64,000 nucleotides of DNA from Thuidium tamariscinum (GCA_947034885.2 OX344753.2:16554001-16618000); one strand, 5' to 3'. Positions 1 through 13,277 are shown, numbered from the stretch's first letter. The notes: generated by a model from the sequence alone, not told the origin. Program-made: numbers and translations.

Positions 1-796
1 AAGATTATGAATCATTTTGTTTTGTGGGCAATAATAATAAGATTTTGAAATTGTTTGAGATAGGATTCATTTTTTACTTCAATTTTAATTTTTTTAAAAG
101 TAGTTTTGTAGTATTAACATTGATTAATCGAACAATCTCACCATTGGGATTAGCATTTCTATTTCCACATTTTCACCTTAGAGCTATTAATTTTTTTTCC
201 TCTACGATGTACCTTCTACTTAATAATTTAAAATAAAATGACAACCACATTATTTTTCCTACATTCTCAACTTAATTTTGAATGTTATATTAAGTTAAGA
301 TCTAAAGTGAAAAATTTTTAAGTTAAGAAAATCAAATCTCTTAAGCTAAAGTAGACCAACCCATTTCCATTTGTAACTCTATTCCACCAACTAGACTAGC
401 CTATTTTCGTCACTCTAGTTTTGGCCCCATTTCTACCTCCCCCCCCAATTCCCTTCATTCTATGACAAAATCAAGGATTTTATGACAAGTTGGAGTATTG
501 TGTCACTATTTAAATAGAAAATATTTAGTTGTTGATTAGGTGGTTATACAATGTTTATAAGTTGTTTGTGATCCTAGCCTAAAGGCGGTTTTGTAATTTA
601 GGATTGTCTACTTCAAAAATTCATAGAAATTACGATTTTGATTGAAAAATTATAATTTCATTTGGATTTGATTCAAGAAACATGTGTTCATTTCAAATAA
701 ATATGTACCCCTCTTAGAATTGACTCCAATATAGCTAGATTGCAAATAGGCATGTCTACCTTAGTTTGTCATTGTCCCCTAAAACATAGTTTTTTC
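1..796. other. AT-rich intergenic DNA, no gene seen
   Basis: Only short, low-complexity open frames are present, with no recognisable protein, RNA gene or terminal repeat. A short poly-C run lies near 441-447. Confidence 0.6.
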
Positions 797-1483
797 ACTT
801 TGAATGCAATTATCTTGCAATCTATGTGGTGAAAATTTTTTAAATTTTTTTCACATATTCTTATAGTATAATATTGTAAGATCCTTCCATTACATTTGCA
901 AAAAATTCCATTTAAAATTTTTTTTGCTCTTTATACTAGAAATGGCAGTTTTGAGTGTTTTTTTGGCAATTGCAACAAAGAGGTCGCCCACCCGCGGTCG
1001 CCCCTTGACCAGAGGTTGCCCCTCGACCAGAGGTCGCCTACCCGAGGTTGCCCCTAGACAAGAGGTCGCCCACCCGAGGTCACCATAGTCCCCCAAAACA
1101 TAATTTCTACACTTTGAATGCAATTATCTTGCAATCTGTGTGGTGAAAATTTTTGAAATTTTTTTCACATATTCTCATACTATAATATTACAAGATCCTA
1201 CCATTATATGTGAAAAAAATTTCATTTCTAATTTTTTTTGTTTTTTGTACTAAAAATGGCAGTTTTAAGTGTTTTTTTTGACAATTGCAACAGAGAGGTC
1301 GCCCACCCGCGGTCGCCTCTTGATAAGAGGTCGCCCCCAAACCAGAGGTCGCCCTCAAAATTGGACACGTGGTCGCCCTATTTTGAAGCGCGGTCGCCCT
1401 TCCCGAAGTCGCCCTCAAAATTAGACACGCGGTCGCCCTATCTTGAAGCGCAGTCGCCCCACCCGAAGTCGCCTACCCAAAGT
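797..1483. repeat. ~315-bp tandem duplication with nested GGTCGCC minisatellite
   Basis: Two copies of a unit of about 315 bp begin near 801 and 1117 with the same TGAATGCAATTATCTTGCAA sequence. Each copy ends in a GC-rich minisatellite built on GGTCGCC separated by 7 to 17 bases: about 7 units at 979-1085 and about 10 units at 1295-1480. Open frames across it are periodic and are not treated as genes. Confidence 0.8.
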
Positions 1484-2765
1484 TCCACGTCACTCTGAAC
1501 AATCTGCCACGTATGCCAAATCCATTTATCGTAGGGTAAATTTTTTTTACCTTACTCGACGGGCTGCGACGGGGTAGCGACATGTTGTCATCTGCGACAC
1601 GCGACGTCGGACGTCCTACACGACACCAAAACCCAAAAATATGTCCGACAAGAAAACCCTGCTTCGACTGTTGCGGCTAGAGCGGAAGGTTTTCACTCTA
1701 AAATTATCAGGCAATTTTAGACGAGGCGCCATCGGATCGGAAGTTTGGAACGTAGACCCCAATTCACAAAATTCAAAGATCAAGGAAAACGGCAACAAAT
1801 TGAAGATGATATGCAAGGAGCAATAGAAAGCATGCACCGTGAGTTTGTGAGTCGTGCTTTTAGAGATCGAAAGCAGGCTTTTTAAGGAAGAAGCCACGCC
1901 AAGCCGCCAACATTCACCGATTAGTGAAGCAACAATCCCAAAAATTTGATCAGCAATGTAATCAAAGCGTCCATTTTTTTCAATGCAGTGAATGCAAGAG
2001 ACTACCAGACCGGTGTCTACAAATCTTCACAACATCACAAATTGGCGCTTGCGATTGCAAACGACGGTGCTCCAACGCTCCAGCAGCGATCAGGTGATCA
2101 CATTCAAAGCACCAAAGATCCATTTTTTGAACGTTGATCATGAGTTAATGATGACTTCCCCCTCAAATCGAAAATCCCTCATCTCAACAATCTCGAAACC
2201 AAGCAACACAAGAGATTGCACGAAGCAACTCCAGCAAAAAAAATTGGAAATAGTATCAGTAGCACAGTAGCATTGCAGGGTTTAGGCAGCTGCTAAACTT
2301 ACACAAATGCCAGAGACGAAGTTGCTAATGAGGAATCCTCGCCTGGGATCCCACCCTAATTTCATTTGCGAAAAGAACGATGGAGATGCAGCCGTAATTG
2401 CTCAAGATCGATGGTGCTCATTCTCCTAAGGCGAACAGGTGTTACATAACGTGGCGTTTTAGTGCGCCAGAAAATTTGGATGAGAAGCTTCGTTTGTGAG
2501 CTTCTGTTCATCACAGCCGCGAAATGGCTAAAATCTTTGTTTCTTCCACAAATCCCACCATGCACATTTAGCACAAGATTTTTTTCAGTAAAATTTGGCG
2601 AATTTTAGCCACTTCTGTGAACGCTGGTGCTGTCCATATTACAAGCATCATCTCCACATCAACCATATATGATATATGATATTTGAATCAAACTGAAAAA
2701 TCCAAAGCATTTTGCTACCAACTTTGATGTTTTTACTCTTTAAATGCAAAGGCCAATTGATATAG
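1484..2765. other. GC-richer unassigned sequence
   Basis: The stretch is less AT-rich than its surroundings, especially 1550-2400, and holds several short overlapping frames of 60 to 93 codons on both strands. None has a recognisable domain. It could be a decayed gene or transposon fragment; no function is assigned. Confidence 0.4.
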
Positions 2766-2916
2766 ACTATAAGAAAATGGGGGTATAAATGACTTATTCA
2801 CAATGACTACACCGACAACAATGATTGCAAAATGACTACAAAATGACTATTTTGCAATCATTGTTGTTGGTGAAGTCATTGTGGACAAGTCATTTATACC
2901 CCCATTTTCTTATAGT
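2766..2916. mobile_element. 151-bp near-perfect hairpin MITE with CACTA-like ends
   Basis: Arms of about 68 bp (2766-2833 and 2849-2916) are reverse complements with only a few mismatches around a spacer of about 15 bp. The right terminus read inward is CACTATAAGAAAATGG, close to the CACTACAAGAAAA end typical of En/Spm (CACTA) elements. The left end has G in place of the first C. No clean 3-bp target duplication is visible, so the superfamily call is tentative. Confidence 0.7.
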
Positions 2917-3639
2917 GACAACATTTAAAGATATGTGTTGTATCGAAGGAGAAACAAGATGCACTCTGCAAATCAAATGCTAGAGCACCTATGGCAAGTA
3001 AGATCGGTCTTGTCCTCGTGTTGCTTGTCAAACCAGCCTCAAAAAATTTGGCAAAGTTTCACTGAATCTTGTATCATTAAAGCACTAGATACTTTAACAC
3101 AATGGGTGAGAAAATGGATGTAAATATGAAAAGCTTCTCAAAAAATATCAGATGCTAACAATAGTTGGATGAAAGTAACTACAAATAGATAATTTCATGG
3201 GTGAATATACACATATAGATGACTCAATCCAATTTTTCCTTTTACATGCATGTTATCCAAGGTGCAAGTTAGTCTAAACTTAGGAGGTCTACAAAGTGGG
3301 CAACTTCAAAAAGTGTTCCCTATCACGTAGGTACATATTGCTTTTTTCAATGTACCAAGTTCATTTGTCAACGTGCCAACACTAAACATACCCAGGATTG
3401 AACATGTTTTGAGCTTTAAGTGATTCCAACTTCAAAATTCATAGCTACTTCCATGAAGGTCCAAGAATACGAAATGGCTTGGGTTTGATGCCAACTCCAC
3501 ATCTCTTTTCAAGAATAATTTATTGAAAATATTTCAAGAAATATCCACAAAAAACCTTCTCATTCCTATTCCCTTCTGCTTTGAACACTTTCTTCAATTC
3601 TTCAACACTTTCTTCATCAACATTGTAGTGACTGGTTTT
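2917..3639. other. intergenic, nothing recognised
   Basis: AT-rich sequence with one open frame of 62 codons (2935-3123) lacking any known motif. Positions 3575-3615 form a partial direct repeat with 4668-4705 (CTTTGAAYACTTTCTTCA), so the foldback that follows is flanked by similar sequence. Confidence 0.4.
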
Positions 3640-4660
3640 TTAGCCATAACTTTTGTTTTTTAGCTCCAAATGATTCAAATTTTTTTAAATGTGTACTCAT
3701 AACTATTATACATCATTTAAATTTTTTGAGGATTTTTAAAATATATTTTACTATTTTTGAATAGCCCCCAATTTTTTGTCACACATTCCAATTTAGGGGT
3801 TTTTAGTACTATTTAGAACCCAAAAAAATGAATTTTGAGCTGAAATTTTGAGAGGATGTTTTCTTAGTAGAATTATAGCTTATCTCAAAAGGAATTTCAA
3901 AAATAGTCATTTTCATGTGGTGTAGAAGTCTACAAAGAGACCTTTTTTCTGCTTGCTTTTTGAAACGTGTAAAACATTTTTTTGGTGATTTTCTTGGTCA
4001 AGCCTTATCACCAAAAAGTCTTCTCAAATGGAAAATTTTTATTTTTATTTTAAAAAATGTTTTTTATTTTTTATTAATTAAAACATTGAAGTATGTATTT
4101 TCTTCACCGGAATTCTATGTGTTCTATGTCCAAAATTCTAGTGAAGAAAAATACAACTTCAACATTTTAATTTGTAAGAAATAGAAAAAATAAATTTAAT
4201 GAAATCTAAAAATTGGCCATTTGAGAAGACTTTTTGGTGATAAGGCTTGACCAAGAAAATCACCAAAAGAATGTTTTATATGTTTCAAAAAGCAAGTAGA
4301 AAGAAGGTCTCTTTGTGGACTTCTACACATCAAAAAAATGACTATTTTTAAAATTCCTTTGGAGATAAGCTATAAGTCTACTAATAGAATATCCACTCAA
4401 ATATTCAGCTCAAAATTCGGTTTTTTGGGTTATAAATAGTACTAAAAACCCCACAATGTCAAAGTGTGACAAATTAACAAAATTGAATTTTAAATATCAA
4501 ATGATTTTCTTAAATTTGTAAGAAATAAGGATAATAATGTGAGTCAAGATATCTAGGAAGCATTTTTTTATTTTGGACACTTAGTTTTTTATTCAAAAGT
4601 TAGAGCCATCTTAAAGCGGTCAACCCCAAAAAATGCAACAAATAGTACAGGTGTTTCGTG
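3640..4660. repeat. long foldback (inverted repeat, ~265-bp core arms)
   Basis: The core arms 3772-4035 and 4208-4475 are imperfect reverse complements, with weaker pairing continuing outward to about 3640 and 4610. The loop of about 170 bp is AT-rich. Internal motifs such as GTACTAAAAACCCC and GTGTGACAAATTAAC recur in the 5-bp-target-duplication TIR family elsewhere in the window, so this looks like a rearranged head-to-head member. A transcript across it would form a long hairpin. Confidence 0.7.
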
Positions 4661-5192
4661 CATTCACCTTGCTTTGAATACTTTCTTCAGCTCTTCAAGG
4701 TCTTGAGCTCTTTAGTTTTGGTTTTATTGTAACTATTTTTGTGGTGAGAAAGTAAGTGGCTTTTGGAGCTTTTGTAATATATATATGTGATGCATGATTT
4801 GTGTTATTACAAAGCTTGTTCACAAGCTGAAATCAACAAAGGTTTGAAATAAGAATTGGGATAGAGGATGCATGTTGGACCATTGTGTTGCAATAACATT
4901 CTTAACCAGATGCCATATTGAGTTTCATTGTTTCCTTACAACTAACTAATATTTTGTTAAAATGGTAGTATTGTACAAACTTGGCAGTTTTTCAGTTTAT
5001 ACTGTAGAGTATAAAATCTATTTAGTTTTAGACTTTAAGGCTAAAGGAAAAAAAATAGAAAAATGATGAACTTCTCATGGCTAAAGAAAGAATAGAATGG
5101 GAAAATGACGGATTTCATATACAATTTTAACAAAATTTCCCTTAATGGCCTCTTCAAAGTGGAAGAAGGGTTGAAATTGTAAAAATTAAATA
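4661..5192. other. intergenic, nothing recognised
   Basis: AT-rich sequence without a supported gene, RNA or element boundary. Confidence 0.4.
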
Positions 5193-5465
5193 AGGTAGGT
5201 ACACCCAAAAGCACCCTGTTCCTAAAAGCGCCATCTACAGTGCACATACATTTCCAAAATTAGTCATGTTCAGAGGATGTAGATGGCACTTTCAAAGATA
5301 GACTTTGACCGTTAATAACTTTTGCATACGGTATCCAATTCCTGTGTTCTTTGGTGCGTTGGAACATGCGTTCACTTGCCAACAAGACTGCATAAAAATA
5401 TGAACTACCTAATAACAGGAACTAGGCACAGTATGAATAAGTGGCACTTTTGGGTGTACCTACCT
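5193..5465. mobile_element. MITE, AGGTAGGTACACCC family (TA target)
   Basis: The element starts AGGTAGGTACACCC and ends GGGTGTACCTACCT, with TA dinucleotides directly outside both ends (5191-5192 and 5466-5467). Length is 273 bp with no coding capacity. TA targets suit Tc1/mariner-type (Stowaway-like) mobilisation, though the terminal sequence is not the usual Stowaway one. Other copies: 15755-16006, 49490-49762 and 61484-61735. Confidence 0.85.
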
Positions 5466-5751
5466 TAGTGGGGTTCAAGAAACCATATGCAGATAGTGTT
5501 GACATTGAAGTCATGGCGTTCAAAGCTTCAAATTGCAGAAGCTATATTGCATATTATATGATTGTTATATTTTATATTATACCTACAATCATATAATCAT
5601 AACGCAATTATATCCACGATCATATAATCATAACCATATAATACTGTTATATGATAGTGGGTATTACCATACTACGAGTTGAATATCGTAGTATCAAACT
5701 ATCAAACTTCAATTTGTAAGCTAAAAATAGTAAAATATGTATCTAGACATG

Positions 5752-6484
5752 GGTCGTTGCAAGAAATACTATCCATTTTCCGTAGCGTTTTGGAAATAGA
5801 CATTGTTTTCTTTGGGAGTACTATTTAACTAGAAAATCAATTTAAAAAAAATATGAAAAATATGTCTAATGTATAAACCTTAAAGAAGAAGATATCCTAT
5901 GAAGGAAAAACTTAGGAAAATTCTCCAAGTAGGAGAACTAGAAAAATGGAAAATCTCATGAAAATGGGTGTATTTACATTTTAATTTGTAAAAAATAGGT
6001 AAAGTTATTTTTCTTGAATCTAAAATTTTTTTATTTGGAAAGAGTTGATGGTGATGACATTTCACCAAAAAAATAATCTCAACTCTATTATTAATGGTCA
6101 GAAAATGTGTGCAATGGGAGTGCTGTTTGCATGCATGTGGAGGACATAAAATAATGTATTTTTAGATTACCTTCAATAGAAATATGATTTCCTACTATGG
6201 AAATGAACCATTAAAATTTCAACTTTAGATCATTAAATTTGGGTACTCCTAATGTAGTAAAAAACCCTAAACCTTAGTTTGTGACAAATTAACAAAAAAT
6301 AGTTTTAAATATAAAATGATTTTTTTTAATTCTTAAAAAATAAGGGATGTAAAAATCATCAAGTTAGAGACGTCCAATAATTATTTCATATTCTCGAATA
6401 TTTTAATTCAAAAGTTATAGCAAAAAAAAAAAACATCACTCCAATTGTGACGGGAAATAGGACCAGTGTTTCTTGCAATCACCC
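5752..6484. mobile_element. TIR element with 5-bp target duplication (ACATG)
   Basis: The left end reads GGTCGTTGCAAGAAA and the right end TTTCTTGCAATCACCC. Direct repeats ACATG flank both ends (5747-5751 and 6485-6489). The 733-bp interior is AT-rich and non-coding. It belongs to the same family as 12572-13272, 13958-14661 and 29845-30610. Confidence 0.85.
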
Positions 6485-6489
6485 ACATG

Positions 6490-7030
6490 GTCTTTAATGA
6501 CTTTTGAGGCCAAAATGATGAAGTCTATATTTAATTATAGAAACACAATATCTTTACCAAACAACTCCATTCTTAGTGACTTATATGGGGTTTGCCTAGT
6601 TTTCCTTGAGGTCTCTAGTCCTAAATCTATCTCTTGAAATTTTTACATTTATTGCATTTATTTCCTTGTGTCTATACAAATATGTTACTTATTTCAATTT
6701 CATGAAGTATATTAATAGGAGAGTTTCCCTTAGTAAAGATTCAAATACCACTTGAAGTCATTTGGATGAACCTTCACTTTATAGGAAATACTTTCAATCT
6801 ATAACACCAAATTATGAATTTGGGGGCTTTAAGAGATTAAGAGGAATTGTAAAATGGAAGTTTGGAACTATTGGTACCTTGTAATAGTCAAGTAACACTA
6901 CAAGAGAAAGGGGTGTTTTAAGTAATGTCCTAGACATCACGTCTTTTAAGTAATGTCTTTTAAGTAAGGTTTTAAGTAAAATTTTACTAAAAAGACTATC
7001 TTTTTTTTTATTGAAATCACGTGGCTTTCC
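6490..7030. repeat. intergenic segment shared with 22995-23960, plus CACTA-like end
   Basis: Sequence from about 6590 to 6895 (for example CCTCTAGTCCT and CCACTTGAAGTCATTTGGAT) recurs at about 22995-23940, where it is broken by a MITE. From 6897 it runs into CACTACAAGAGAAAGGGGTG followed by CTTTTAAGTAA repeats, which resembles one half of the hairpin element at 7690-7858. Confidence 0.6.
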
Positions 7031-7689
7031 TGGATGCCTTATGGTTTGTTAAATCTCAAGGTATCAAACAAAACAAACAAACAACCTAATTTAAGGTATA
7101 GATTAAATTCCATCTTATTTCGCATAGTATAAACATTGTATTTTCACATGGAGGATACATGTGTAAATACCAAGATCTTTGGTATCCTCACATGGTACCA
7201 TTAGCTCTTCAAATTCCCACCTAATATACTACCTCTTGGTTTAAGGTAGGAGGTTTTTAATCTGACCACGTTCTAAATGCATCCCCTATCTAGGAAAGCG
7301 TGACATGCTCCTTGAAATATCTATTACAGTCATTGATGAGGTAGGGAGGTTTAAATGGGCAATTTATACACCTCCTACCTTATGTGAGGAAGTTCGATCA
7401 AGAGGGCTAGTGTACTTGTTGCTGAACTTGTACAATTTGAGTTATTTCAACCTTAATGCAAAGCATGGTTTGCATTCCTCAAGAAAAGACGATAATTATG
7501 AAGGTTAACACGACAAGTCCTTATTTCTATTCAAGAGCAAGCTTGAAGCTAGTATGATGACTTATACTCCTTAACACATAGGTAATCAAATACGGAACTG
7601 AGTAAAAAATTTGCATCGCACAACAAAGAATCACTCCTAGTGTAAAATGCAAAGATGCAAGAGAATTCATTCAGGCAATAACACCAAAC

Positions 7690-7858
7690 ATCCTCTACAA
7701 GAGAATAGGGTCTTCTAAGTAGTGCCCTAGACATCATGTCTTTTAAATATTGTCTTTTAATGCGTCTTTTAAGTAAAATTTTATTGAAAAAACAATCTTT
7801 TCAGTAAAATTTTACTTAAAAGACGCATTGAAAGACAATATTTAAAAGACATGATGTC
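7690..7858. mobile_element. hairpin MITE with CACTA-like left end
   Basis: Arms 7730-7790 and 7799-7858 (GACATCATGTCTTTTAAATA and its complement) form an almost perfect hairpin. The copy in unit B (29226-29400) preserves a better left end, CACTACAAGAGAA. This is consistent with a short CACTA-derived element whose right terminus is lost. Confidence 0.65.
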
Positions 7859-10240
7859 AATGACACTTTCACATTTTAATTTGTATTAAATAGAAAAATA
7901 ATTAAAAATTATAACTTGTACATTGTCCATAATTGACTATTTGTAAAATTCTTTTAGTGAATGTGTATCATATACTGATTGTTTGTAAAATAATTTCATA
8001 TAACTTCATTTGAATCTGAGCTTCAAAAATTTTAGAGTGGATATTTTTAAATACTCCAAATCCTTGAAACCACAACAATGAGACATTTACAAAAAACAAT
8101 AATTCCTACTAAATTAATTTTAGAAAAAAGGCCTTATTGACCTTTCCCAATGAATTCCAACTAGTTTACTAACTCATTATTTTCAAGACTTTCATGTAAT
8201 CCTCCATAATCTTGCTAAAATTACATGTAAAAACCAAAATTAGGTTCCCTTAATAATGTTGTTCAAAGTAATGCAACGTGATTGACTCTTTTGAATATCA
8301 ATTGAAGATAGAGTTCTTTAAAAAGTTTTTCACTCTCTACTTGGTAAAGGTGATTGCAAAAAACAATGTATTATTTTCTATAATTATTTTGAGCAGTATT
8401 TGTGGTCATAATTTTTTCATTATACCTAACTAATCCAAATGCAAGGTCACACATAAGACTATCTATATATCTTGATTTTTCTTTTATTTATTTTTCAACC
8501 ATACTATATAGTATTTGTAAATTTTCCTTGATTACAAGTCATTTTTTATATTAGAGACTTTTTACTATTTTTAGCCATATTAAAAAAATTTGAGTTTGAA
8601 AATTGCATGATGAGGTAATTTACTTGGAATGTAAAGATTGATGATGCTCTAAAATAATCAAACATTTTTTTTGCATGTATCTAAAATGCACTCTTTGAAT
8701 TATAGATTTTATTTATTGGAATTTGATTTGTCAAGGAACTCTTTCAGAGAAGTGATTCTATAAGTTGGAAAATGATAAATGTTTGTTAATTTTATTGAAT
8801 ATTCTTGAAATTTTCTAAATATAAAAATACCTATATAAAAATTTAAAAATATTTCCATGAAATTATTTTTGTGCATAATTCTTGAAGATGTTCATTTGAT
8901 CTGACTTTTCTTGAAATACATTAGTTTTAGTATTTATCCTAATTTTTATTTCAAAAAAACATGATAAAATTTCCATTTGTTACAAAATTAGCTTTTTTTT
9001 TTGTCAATTACTCTAAAATATATCCTTAGATAAGACCTTTTATTTCTTTATTGTCAAAGATTGAATTTAAGCTAATTATATTCTTCACCTTATATTAGTC
9101 AAACTCTACATTTGGAAAAATAAAGTCGCTTTTCTTTGTGTCTCAAGTCCCACCAAATTCTTAAAATTTGAATGGTAGAGTGTTGAAAATAGGAAATGGG
9201 GTTTTCACACTGCAAAGGCCCAAGGTCGACAGCCAAGTGCATTCAAGAATGCCTACTTGATAGTGTTTTTCTAGAAATTTTGACACTAAAAAAGTGGGAC
9301 TTATGACTCTAGGTTGAATTGAATGGAGATATAAAAAATGGAGACTCAGCTTGGGATCCAAGAATCACATTTTTTGTGCCAAAACCTCTATAAAATGTTG
9401 CCCTTATAAACAATCTTTAGAGCACCAAGTTAAGGTGTAAAGCCCCAATTATTTCTCTACCATTTAGATCTTAAGAAATTTAGTAGGACTTTGGAAGTAG
9501 TGAAACCCAACCCTTTAATCCATAAAAGACATTGCAAATCTAATGGACATATTGAAAGTCAATCCTCAGTTTTCACACAATTCTTGTTTATAAATGCTTT
9601 TAAGCTCATCTAAAAAAATGTAGCTTCAATCATTTTCTTCTTATTCCATATTAATTTTTTCCAAAATTGTTAAAATCTTATTTTTTGTGACACTTTGAAG
9701 GTAGCATCTTGAAAGATTATATAATATACCATTTTGGAACTTTTTTGTCAACTTTTTCTTGGTGTGAATTCAAGGAAGTAAAATTTTAGTAAATTACTTA
9801 GTAAATTTTTTATTTTAATTCAATTGCAAAACTAACTTTTTGTAAACACTATGATGTTCATCACTATTATCTTTAATTTTCTATAAAATTCATATTGTTT
9901 TAATCATTTTAATAATTACTATAACTTTTACAAAAAGTTACTTTAAAATTAATATAAAATTTATTTTAATGCTTTTTATTGCACAAAATAAAAATAAGTT
10001 TTCTATTACTAAATGAGAAAATTATCAAAATTTTGAAAATGTGTATTTTAATATAAAAAACCAAAGAAGTTTCACCAAATGGGAAATTGAATTGTTTTTA
10101 AGGGCTAAAGTATTGCTTATAGTTTTTCTCCAACTTCTAGTGTTTGAAAACATTTCTTATGGTCCTTCAAATGATTGTATAGAATGCCAATTTGAAGGTC
10201 CGACATATTTTGACAAGAAATAAGATCCTCCGTCCCTTAC
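7859..10240. other. unit A intergenic DNA
   Basis: AT-rich, non-coding by inspection, and co-linear with 29401-32556 of unit B. Unit B has an extra 766-bp TIR element here (29845-30610). The matching site in A, near 8305-8312, is uninterrupted. Confidence 0.5.
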
Positions 10241-10250
10241 TATCAAGAAA
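10241..10250. other. empty target site of the 15-kb transposon
   Basis: The decamer TATCAAGAAA occurs once here, between …TCCGTCCCTTAC and CCACTCTTGTATGC. In unit B the same left and right flanks are separated by the 15.3-kb element, and the decamer is present on both sides (32557-32566 and 47866-47875). This is the uninserted state of the same locus. Confidence 0.92.
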
Positions 10251-12571
10251 ACCACTCTTGTATGCTCCACTAAATTATGATGATTGCCATTCTATGTGGT
10301 CTCTTTATGTCAAGTACTTCAATACAAAAAGACAAAAAAAAATATTGTCATGATTATATGTTGACTCTCTTTTACTATATAATTAGTCTTCTTGCTTTCA
10401 TTAGTATCTTTTTGTGGATTTAGATGTTGTAGCCTAAAGCTGTATAGTGCATCAATTTTCAAGCATGCCTTTAATGTCAATCAATTTGGAGGGTCACTAT
10501 TAGTTAGTTTGGAGGGCCAAAATTTAAACAACTATAAAGGATGCTCTTACTATGCTTAACTTCATGATTTGTAGCTTCCATGTTCAAAGCTTTCAACTTC
10601 AATTCACTTTTGCTCAATGGAATGCCAATTTGAAGTGTATTGTAAGAGATTTGGATATTGAAGGCTTAGTAAGTCATTCTGATTTTTTCTACCCTTTGTA
10701 ATTGTACAATTCATTCAAACTTTAAATTAGAAATATAAATGGTTTGAGATGGCCCCAATCTACCACGTGATGTGGTGAGGGATCCAAATTGAATGTTGTG
10801 GCTATATGTTTGATACTTGGCAGCGACATGTCCTTTACTTTGTGTGAAATTAGTCTTTCTCCTTGATGGAAAAACATGACGCTAAACTCGTCATTCAAAG
10901 GTGGGCTTGCAAGATGAATTTTGTATTTTGCGTAGTAATAGTAAAAAAAAGGCCCGCTATATTGTATTGTCTTAATTCCCTCCTAGCAAATTTGGGGCCT
11001 TAAATTGCAAAGAGGAATTCAAAAATTTGCAAATTTTATCATGTGTGGCAAATAATAAAATTCTTGTGTTTTTTGTTCTCTAGGATTTAAAATTTACCTT
11101 TTTTCTTTTTTTATTCCCGAATCAAATGGAATTAAATTCGCCTTTGAAGCCCAATTCCAATTATGGAAAAATCCTTCTACTATTAATGCTTTCTGAACAA
11201 GCTTGTTTCAAAAAAAAAAAAAAAAAAAAAAAAAAAATAGAAACCAATTGACTTTCCCACATTTGGGTAACTCCGGTCTTTTAGATATGTTCCTTGCCTT
11301 GCAGTCCCATGATGACACTCATGCCACACCCAAACTGGAGAAAAGGGGTCGAGTTTCCTCTTGTGGAAGAAGTTGGGAAAAAAGAACACCCTTGGGCATG
11401 GGCACCAAGCTTTTCTAAGGGGCACTTCACATCTAACTTAGAGGCTGGCCTAATTTGTTGTAGAAGAGGCCTCAATCCTCACTTGTGATTGGACAAAACG
11501 CTCAAATTCTGCAATGGGCTTCAAGGAAAATTGGCCCAGCTTCTAGGTATAATGTGTCCCTAAGGCCACTTTTACTTGGGAGAAGCCTCAAATTCTGATT
11601 GAAGAAGATTCAATACTTTTGATCTTAGTCGCAATCAAGAGTTCCCTTTTATTTGGGAAACCACTCCAAAGTTCATTAGAAGGAATTTTCTTTTTCATAT
11701 TTTGAAGAAATGGGAAAAAAAAATTGAAACTAAAACTGTGATTCATATATGATAGATGGACTTTATTCCCTTAAAGACAATTTGATCTTTACATGCCATT
11801 TTGAATGGATCTATATGAAATTTGACACAAGGTGTAGAAGTGTATTACCTTCTTGGGAATATAGTTTTTTCTTTCTTTCCCCCATTGAGTGTCCACGCCA
11901 AGAGTTATGCTATCCAAAAAAATTGAGGCAAGACGGGTAATTAGGGAATCTTTTGCTAAACACCACATCTACCTCAGGAAATTTGGTGGGTATGTAGCTC
12001 ATATCAACGATGCTAGCATGTGAGCCTAGAAATGTGAGCCTAGAAATTTGAGCCTACGAGCCTTGAGCCTAGACATAAGTAGGTACCCTACAACCATTGA
12101 AGGTGTTTATAACATATGTACCTATAACGTAAGTGCTCTATGACCATAGAAGGTGCCTATAGCATAGGCATCTAGATTTATGGGCTCAAGATCCTAAGCT
12201 CACATGGTAGCAACCGTATTTAAGCATAGGCACAAAAAATCTTTTTTTTAAAACTTCAAACAATAGAATCTTTTAATCCATGTCATTAAACTTTTTGAAA
12301 TATTTCCCACATTTCTAATCGATAGTCTAGTACAAATTTACATGATTGAACTTCAAAAACAAATTTTAAAATTTTTTCTTGCTAACCTAAAAGAGTTAGT
12401 TTTTCACAATATATGCTAAAATGTACTAAAATCTTTTAGGGGTTCTTCCCACCCTTATAGAATTTTTGGCCATAAAAATTGATGTAATAAATTTGGACAA
12501 GAATTTACTATAAATATTTAGAAATGATTGACTTCTTCAATAAATAAATAAAATTCCATTTTATAAATTTG
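10251..12571. other. unit A intergenic DNA
   Basis: No gene is supported. It contains a run of about 28 A (11211-11237) and a short GAGCCTA-rich repeat near 12005-12075. A 63-codon frame at 11749-11940 is identical in unit C because the DNA is nearly identical. From about 11370 to 12646 unit B instead has unrelated sequence with an LTR. Confidence 0.45.
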
Positions 12572-13272
12572 GGTAGTTGAAAAAAACGTAGCCTATTTCG
12601 TAGCATTTATGCAATTTCTTTTTTACTATAAAATTAGAAACCAAATAAAAAAACAAATGACCAACATATACACCTTTAAGAAGAAGGTAACTTAAGAAGG
12701 AAAAACATAGAAAAATTCTCTAAGTAGGATAACTAGAAAAGTGCCAAATCTCAAGAAAATATATACTTTGACACTTTAATTGTAAAAAATAGGGAAAACA
12801 ATTTACAAATAAATTAGAAATTGGTAATTTGAGGGGACTTGATGTTGATGAGATTTCACCAAAAGAATGATCTTGAAACCATCTTCAATATTTGAAAGTG
12901 CTCGCAGCAGGAAATCCTATTTGCATCAATGTGGAGGACAAAAAATAATAAATTTTAGACGCCCTTTAGTAGGAACATGCCTGTACACTATGGGAATAGA
13001 CCACATAAATTTCATCTTTGGATCATCAATTGTTGATACTCCGTAATACTCAAAATCACCAAACATCAAAGTGTGATAAATTAGCAAAATTGAATTTACA
13101 TATAAAATGGTTTTATTTAATTTTTGAAAATAAAAGATATGATTTTGATCAAGACAACCATCTTCAATAAAAATTTAAGTTCATTGTGTTTATTCTTCAA
13201 AAATTATAGCAAATTACATCTCCATCACTCTAAATGTCATGCAAAAAGGATCGGTTTTTCTTGCAATCACCC
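12572..13272. mobile_element. TIR element with 5-bp target duplication (ATTTG)
   Basis: The left end GGTAGTTGAAAAAAAC is diverged; the right end is TTTCTTGCAATCACCC. ATTTG flanks both sides (12567-12571 and 13273-13277). The interior is 701 bp, AT-rich and non-coding. The same insertion is present in unit C (58319-59006), and its right part in unit B (to 51432). Confidence 0.8.
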
Positions 13273-13277
13273 ATTTG

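Noticed and set aside
1641-1897. Overlapping 61- and 93-codon frames on opposite strands
   Set aside because: No domain, start context or homologue is recognised; treated as chance frames in GC-richer DNA.
11749-11940. 63-codon frame identical at 57495-57686
   Set aside because: Units A and C are nearly identical here, so identity carries no information; no motif is recognised.
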